A stretch of 10,205 bases of DNA, from NCBI GenBank assembly GCA_020445005.1, contig JAGRHM010000520.1, positions 1-10,205 on the forward strand, given 5' to 3'. Within the stretch, counting starts at the first letter, position 1; every line of letters begins with the position of its first letter. This DNA comes from Candidatus Competibacteraceae bacterium. GTDB taxonomy: Bacteria > Pseudomonadota > Gammaproteobacteria > Competibacterales > Competibacteraceae. Shown here in pieces: positions 6,918 through 10,205 of this stretch. The notes below the pieces were generated by a model. It made no database searches and was not told the origin of the DNA. It saw nothing but the letters and a program-made list of their open reading frames with translations. The position numbers were made by a program, and so were the translations under genes.

Positions 6918-8183
6918 TTAGCTCATGAGCAGAGAAGCCTGACCCTCGACAATGAGCGCAATTTGTTCATCCGAAATCGTCGGGGTTTGTTGCCATTGAT
7001 ACAAGGTTCCCAAGTAGGCTTGGATGAAGCGGCGGCGAAAGGAAACATCGGCGACTTCACGGACAACGGCCACTGCGACCCGTTGCGCTAGCTGATCCCG
7101 CTCGACTTGGGCGGGATGGTTGTTCGGGTAGGCCAAAGCAAACAATTCACCCAAGGGAACGGCCACTGCTCGACAAAAGCCTTCCCGTGCAACATCCGTG
7201 GGATAGCGGTCATCCAGGACGATCCGTGGGGCAGGCGGCAGATTGGGAAAGCCGGTGTTCCGCACTCGCTGATCGAGCGCCATATTGTTCCCGCTTAAGC
7301 TGTTCTGAAAATCCTGCCAACTGGGGATGGAATACAGGAACATAACCCCGGGCCATGCCGTGCCTCTGAGTGTTTCGTTGATCAGCTGCACCAGATTATT
7401 GGATGCGGTGGTGCGGTCTTTGGTGCTGGAAATAGACAGCGACCGATCCCCTTCATCCATGATGAGGAGCAGGCCCGGCCGGCCAATTTGACGGAGCCAG
7501 ATGGCCAGCGATCGCAGGGCCAGAACGCCGTTCTTGACATCGATGGCTTCGAGAATGCCGCGCTTTTTTAGGGGCGGCGCAATTTTGCCGGAGTGCAGGT
7601 AAACATGCACCTCATCAAACGTACTGCGGTCATCCGAGGCTATGGCGTAGGCGGCGTTTTGAATGGCAATCCGTAAACTGGGGAGCGGAAGATCGCCCAT
7701 ACGCCGCACTTGGCTTTCGGCATAGACAAACGGATCAACTTCGGTATTCTCCGCTGAAGTGCTGGGTGGCGTAACCCACTGGCGAATGGCTCCCGCCAGG
7801 CCATCACGACTCGGAACTCCTTGTGGCGTCGGCATGGTCAATGCCTCAGCGACCCGCGCATAAATGAGATCAAAGCGCGTTAAGGGACAAGAGTCTTTAT
7901 GTAGTTCGATGAACGCACTGGCGAACCCCAATTGATGAGCAAGCTGCTCAACCGCTCGCAAATAATGGGTTTTACCACCGCCGTAATAAGCCTCAATCAA
8001 TTTAAACGTACCCTGATCGATATTCCTCAACAGACCCTCTTCACCAAAATACTCGTCTTTAAATATCTTCAGATCTGATTCAAGTCCTATGGAAATCAGT
8101 TGCGTAATTTCAGGGGAAGGAGCAACACCTTGTGAAAGACTTTCCAGAGCGCCCCGCGCTTCAAAGCGATTCATGGTGATCAT
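6918..8183 (-). CDS. BrxD-like P-loop ATPase (DUF2791/BREX ATP-binding type), first copy
   Basis: The 421-residue protein has the N-terminal pattern of BrxC/BrxD ATPases: RFEARGALESLSQGVAPSPE, then a stretch leading to Walker A in IEAYYGGGKTHYLRAVE (GGGKT at about 68-72). Walker B is LLLIMDEGDRS (about 238-248) and a sensor-like strand VMFLYSIPSWQDF (about 280-292) follows. An arginine-containing LDQRVRNTGF lies near 303-312. The start has three options: GTG 8186, ATG 8183 and ATG 8174. GGAGG at 8191-8195 lies seven bases before ATG 8183, which I therefore choose. The stop is nine bases before the next gene's ATG. With two BrxD-type ATPases in tandem, a hetero-oligomeric ring or one regulatory plus one catalytic subunit is possible; both Walker motifs look intact in both proteins. 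Confidence 0.82.
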   Translation of the reverse strand: MITMNRFEARGALESLSQGVAPSPEITQLISIGLESDLKIFKDEYFGEEGLLRNIDQGTFKLIEAYYGGGKTHYLRAVEQLAHQLGFASAFIELHKDSCPLTRFDLIYARVAEALTMPTPQGVPSRDGLAGAIRQWVTPPSTSAENTEVDPFVYAESQVRRMGDLPLPSLRIAIQNAAYAIASDDRSTFDEVHVYLHSGKIAPPLKKRGILEAIDVKNGVLALRSLAIWLRQIGRPGLLLIMDEGDRSLSISSTKDRTTASNNLVQLINETLRGTAWPGVMFLYSIPSWQDFQNSLSGNNMALDQRVRNTGFPNLPPAPRIVLDDRYPTDVAREGFCRAVAVPLGELFALAYPNNHPAQVERDQLAQRVAVAVVREVADVSFRRRFIQAYLGTLYQWQQTPTISDEQIALIVEGQASLLMS

Positions 8184-8186
8184 CAC

Positions 8187-9029
8187 TCAACCTCCAAGTG
8201 GTTCCAAGGCGAGTCCAGCAATAAGCTGTGACTGGGTCATTTGACAAGGGTCGTCCAAATTCGGGATCGCGATGAAGCGAAAGGGATCCTTGGTCACATG
8301 TTGGGTTGCACCGTGAAACTCCATTTTGGGGAAACCCTTGACCCCTTCAGTCGCTCGGCGATGTACGCGCGCCAAGAGATAACTAAACTCAGCGCGTGCT
8401 AATGGAGAGCTGGATGTGTTAATTGCTGAAGTGAGTTGTTTGCGAAAGCCTCTGCCATAGGTGCATAACAGCATCAACAGATTTGGCGAGACATAACGGT
8501 TTTCGGGACTGATTAACCGCCACCACTCATAAGCAGCGATCAAATTTTTGACAAAGGCTTCTTCTTTACTGAGGGCGTCTTTGATGCGGTTGATCTTGCC
8601 AAGCGCTGCTTCGGCAAGGCGGGTTGCATTCTGGCTGGACAGCGTCTCGATCACCACGCCATCGAGAATGGAGAGTTCCCAGGTTCCAGGATTCTTTTCC
8701 TGTTCATGGAAGGTCACACAACCGAAAGAGATATAGGGCGGGCGATAGTCAAAATGACAGCCTTGCTTTTCGGCGGCTTCTTTCATACCGCTACCAAGCG
8801 CTTTGCGGGCCCGTCTCGCTTCTTGTTCAGCGATTTTAATCATTTGATCAATCACTTCAAGCGGTAAATCGAGTGACTTTTGCAGGTGCTTGACCACGTC
8901 AGTGAAGTCCTTGAGATTCCCTTGCGCCCGCAATGCGGACAGGGATTCAGCTAAGGCATCGACGCGGGCCGATACGCTGATTTTGGTTTCGATCATCTTT
9001 GTTGCTCTTGGGTTAGGTTTTTTGGCCAT
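8187..9029 (-). CDS. Uncharacterised 280-residue protein of the DISARM/BREX-like operon
   Basis: I do not recognise this protein. It starts basic (MAKKPNPRATK), continues with a helical region (about 20-95; ARVDALAESLSALRAQGN, KIAEQEARRARKALGSG). A short beta-rich centre follows (about 93-130; YRPPYISFGCVTFHEQ, TWELSILDGVVIETLSS) and then a long, mostly helical C-terminal half. No signal peptide, membrane segment, Walker motif or nuclease motif is visible. The ATG at 9029 lies nine bases after the drmC stop but has no close Shine-Dalgarno; an in-frame ATG at 8996 (residue 12), after a weak AGAG, is an alternative. Its place between drmC and two BrxD-like ATPases suggests an adaptor, target-binding or regulatory subunit for the ATPases (inference). 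Its base composition is much more A+T-rich than drmC. Confidence 0.85.
   Translation of the reverse strand: MAKKPNPRATKMIETKISVSARVDALAESLSALRAQGNLKDFTDVVKHLQKSLDLPLEVIDQMIKIAEQEARRARKALGSGMKEAAEKQGCHFDYRPPYISFGCVTFHEQEKNPGTWELSILDGVVIETLSSQNATRLAEAALGKINRIKDALSKEEAFVKNLIAAYEWWRLISPENRYVSPNLLMLLCTYGRGFRKQLTSAINTSSSPLARAEFSYLLARVHRRATEGVKGFPKMEFHGATQHVTKDPFRFIAIPNLDDPCQMTQSQLIAGLALEPLGG
8191..8195 (-). promoter_or_regulatory. Shine-Dalgarno that decides the first ATPase start
   Basis: The minus strand reads GGAGG inside the last codons of the upstream gene, seven bases before ATG 8183. The GTG at 8186 and ATG at 8174 have poorer spacing. Confidence 0.65.
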
Positions 9030-9038
9030 TGGTTACGG

Positions 9039-9836
9039 TCATTTTTCGTAGCAAATCTCCCGCAACACCCCCGCCTCGATCAACGCCTGAAAATGCCGGC
9101 TGATTTGTTCCGCCAGGGCTGGGACGCGCATTAATACGCCGACTTCGATATTTCGTTCCTGGGCGGCTTCGGTGAAATTGGCTGACGATACGAACGCCAC
9201 TTGGCGATCGACGACGACACATTTGGCGTGCAGACTGGCGCGGCTTTTCCCGTTCAGCGCCAATGAACGTGGGTCGTAGTACACCGCCGGTAACCGGGCG
9301 CCGGGCCATTCGCGGGTGCGGAACCGTTCGGCAAAGCGTCGTGCCAGTTCCTCGGCAGGCGTGCTATCCCCCCAGCGGCGCTGCACATCCAAACACAGTC
9401 GCACGTCGAGGGTTGACCGCTGATCCATGCGCTTCGCCAGGGCGCGGAACACCTGCCGGCCTTGATGCACGGCATAACCGACGGCCAGCACACTCTGCCG
9501 GGCTGTGACGAACAGTTCCCGCACCACCACCGCCGTGTCGCGCAACGCCACGCCGGGCGCTTCCGGGCCGGTGGCCACGACGTCCAGCAGCTCGGCAAAG
9601 GGCGGACGGTCGGCGCGGTCGTTAGCGAGCGCCGCCAGTAGATAGGCGACTTGCGTCCCCGTCATCCCGGCTTCGTGCAGACGCTGACTTTCGGCGATGA
9701 CCGCTGCAATCCGGTCGGCCGCCAAGTAGCGTTGCAGACTGACGGCGCTGAACGGCACGGTGAGCCGACCGGCTTGTAATGCGCCGCCCAGTTGCCGTAA
9801 ATCGGCTTCGCTCAGTCGGGACCAGGGGTGGGTCAT
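9039..9836 (-). CDS. drmC: DISARM phospholipase-D-like protein DrmC
   Basis: The 265-residue protein has one HKD-type phospholipase D motif: H203, K205 and D210 in SLHAKCVVVDRQVAF, followed by SSANFTEAAQERNIEVGV, where S217/S218 and N220 complete the motif. With a single motif it should dimerise to make an active site, as PLD nucleases do. The N-terminal half (about 1-100) is helical, beginning with a SRLSEADLRQLGGALQAGRL type segment, and the length fits DrmC of DISARM systems. In the DISARM systems tested, DrmC was reported not to be strictly required for protection; its substrate is unclear. Its ATG overlaps the drmB stop by four bases (ATGA), so the two are translationally coupled. The gene is very G+C-rich, unlike the four genes after it. 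A general PLD-family nuclease is the alternative, but the drmB neighbour makes DrmC the better call. Confidence 0.88.
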   Translation of the reverse strand: MTHPWSRLSEADLRQLGGALQAGRLTVPFSAVSLQRYLAADRIAAVIAESQRLHEAGMTGTQVAYLLAALANDRADRPPFAELLDVVATGPEAPGVALRDTAVVVRELFVTARQSVLAVGYAVHQGRQVFRALAKRMDQRSTLDVRLCLDVQRRWGDSTPAEELARRFAERFRTREWPGARLPAVYYDPRSLALNGKSRASLHAKCVVVDRQVAFVSSANFTEAAQERNIEVGVLMRVPALAEQISRHFQALIEAGVLREICYEK

Positions 9837-10205
9837 GGCGGGTCGGGGAAAAAGGCCACATGGGGATGTTCCACGGTCGGCACGACCAGGGTGCGATCCA
9901 GGAAATCATTGCCTTGTTCGCAGGAGGTTTCCGCGATGAGCAGGCAGCCGTGACAGGCCGCGCCGTGCAGAAAACGCCGTTCATAGGGATCATCCGGGCG
10001 ATGGCCGGCGCACACTGGGTCATTACTGCATAACCGTCCCCATTCCAGGGCCGCTTGCAGGTGATCGTCGATGCGCTCGCCGGCTTTGACCAGTCCGCCC
10101 AGGGTGCCTTCGGCGTCGGGCGAGGCGGTGTAGAGCAGAATGCCGTATAACGTGGCGGGATCGGCTTCGCGTTCCAGTTCCAGGGCGCAGATCAGGGCGG
10201 CGGCG
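9833..10205 (-). CDS. drmB: DISARM protein DrmB (DUF1998), C-terminal 123 codons only
   Basis: The frame is open at the right edge and ends in TGA at 9835-9833. Visible are the signatures of the DUF1998 C-terminus: LLYTASPDAEGTLGGLVKAG, then WGRLCSNDPVCAG, then GAACHGCLLIAETSCEQGND followed by FLDRTLVV. The four conserved cysteines (SCN-DPVC and ACHGC-type pairs, plus SCE) probably bind a metal. DrmB partners with the helicase DrmA; the DrmAB complex binds DNA and is central to DISARM defence against phages. Since drmA normally precedes drmB, it should lie just right of the window. DUF1998 also occurs fused to helicases in other systems, so an alternative host protein cannot be excluded from the C-terminus alone, but the drmC neighbour supports DrmB. 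Confidence 0.88.
   Translation of the reverse strand, partial: AAALICALELEREADPATLYGILLYTASPDAEGTLGGLVKAGERIDDHLQAALEWGRLCSNDPVCAGHRPDDPYERRFLHGAACHGCLLIAETSCEQGNDFLDRTLVVPTVEHPHVAFFPDPP

Noticed and set aside
9013..9309. Minus-strand frame of 98 codons overlapping the end of drmC
   Set aside because: Arginine/proline/glycine-rich, no motif, and wholly within the better supported drmC frame.
1..10205. Plus-strand open frames of 60-190 codons, for example 3200-3763, 4858-5379 and 5192-5719
   Set aside because: They lie opposite well-supported minus-strand genes, have no recognisable domain and show compositions typical of antisense frames.

Overview
The window is about 10.2 kb of bacterial DNA in which every supported gene reads on the minus strand, so transcription runs from high to low coordinates. 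I place it in the Proteobacteria, perhaps a gammaproteobacterium. That rests only on the gene families, the moderately high G+C and canonical Shine-Dalgarno sequences, and is a weak inference. I see no rRNA, tRNA, CRISPR array or transposase gene.

Region A (10205 down to about 4063) is a tightly packed six-gene defence operon. It enters the window inside the C-terminus of a DUF1998 protein (DISARM DrmB) and continues, with a 4-base overlap, into a phospholipase-D-like protein (DISARM DrmC). Nine bases later comes a 280-residue protein I cannot assign. After it come two different P-loop ATPases of the BrxC/BrxD (DUF2791-like) type and a compact Lhr-like DEVH helicase resembling BrxHI of type 2 BREX. 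So the tail of a DISARM locus is fused, at operon level, to a BREX-type-2-like ATPase/helicase cassette plus an orphan protein. This is the most interesting part of the window. Base composition drops sharply between drmC (very G+C-rich) and the next gene, suggesting the cassette was joined to drmBC rather than evolving with it.

Region B (4062 to about 3716) is A+T-rich and holds one possible 63-residue membrane peptide and the leader of the next gene.

Region C (3715 to 1) starts with a NERD-nuclease/UvrD-type helicase fusion, followed 18 bases later by a SnoaL/NTF2-like protein that probably shares its transcript. Then come a stand-alone RlaP/YcgL-type nucleotidyltransferase, a short reading frame that seems to be broken by a frameshift, and the first 39 codons of a VOC-fold (glyoxalase-like) protein that runs off the left edge.

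Working model (inference): DrmB, DrmC, the 280-residue protein, the two ATPases and the helicase form one anti-phage complex. Recognition and methylation genes (drmA, a methyltransferase, possibly drmD) would lie just right of the window. The NERD-helicase may be a second, independent defence gene in the same island.
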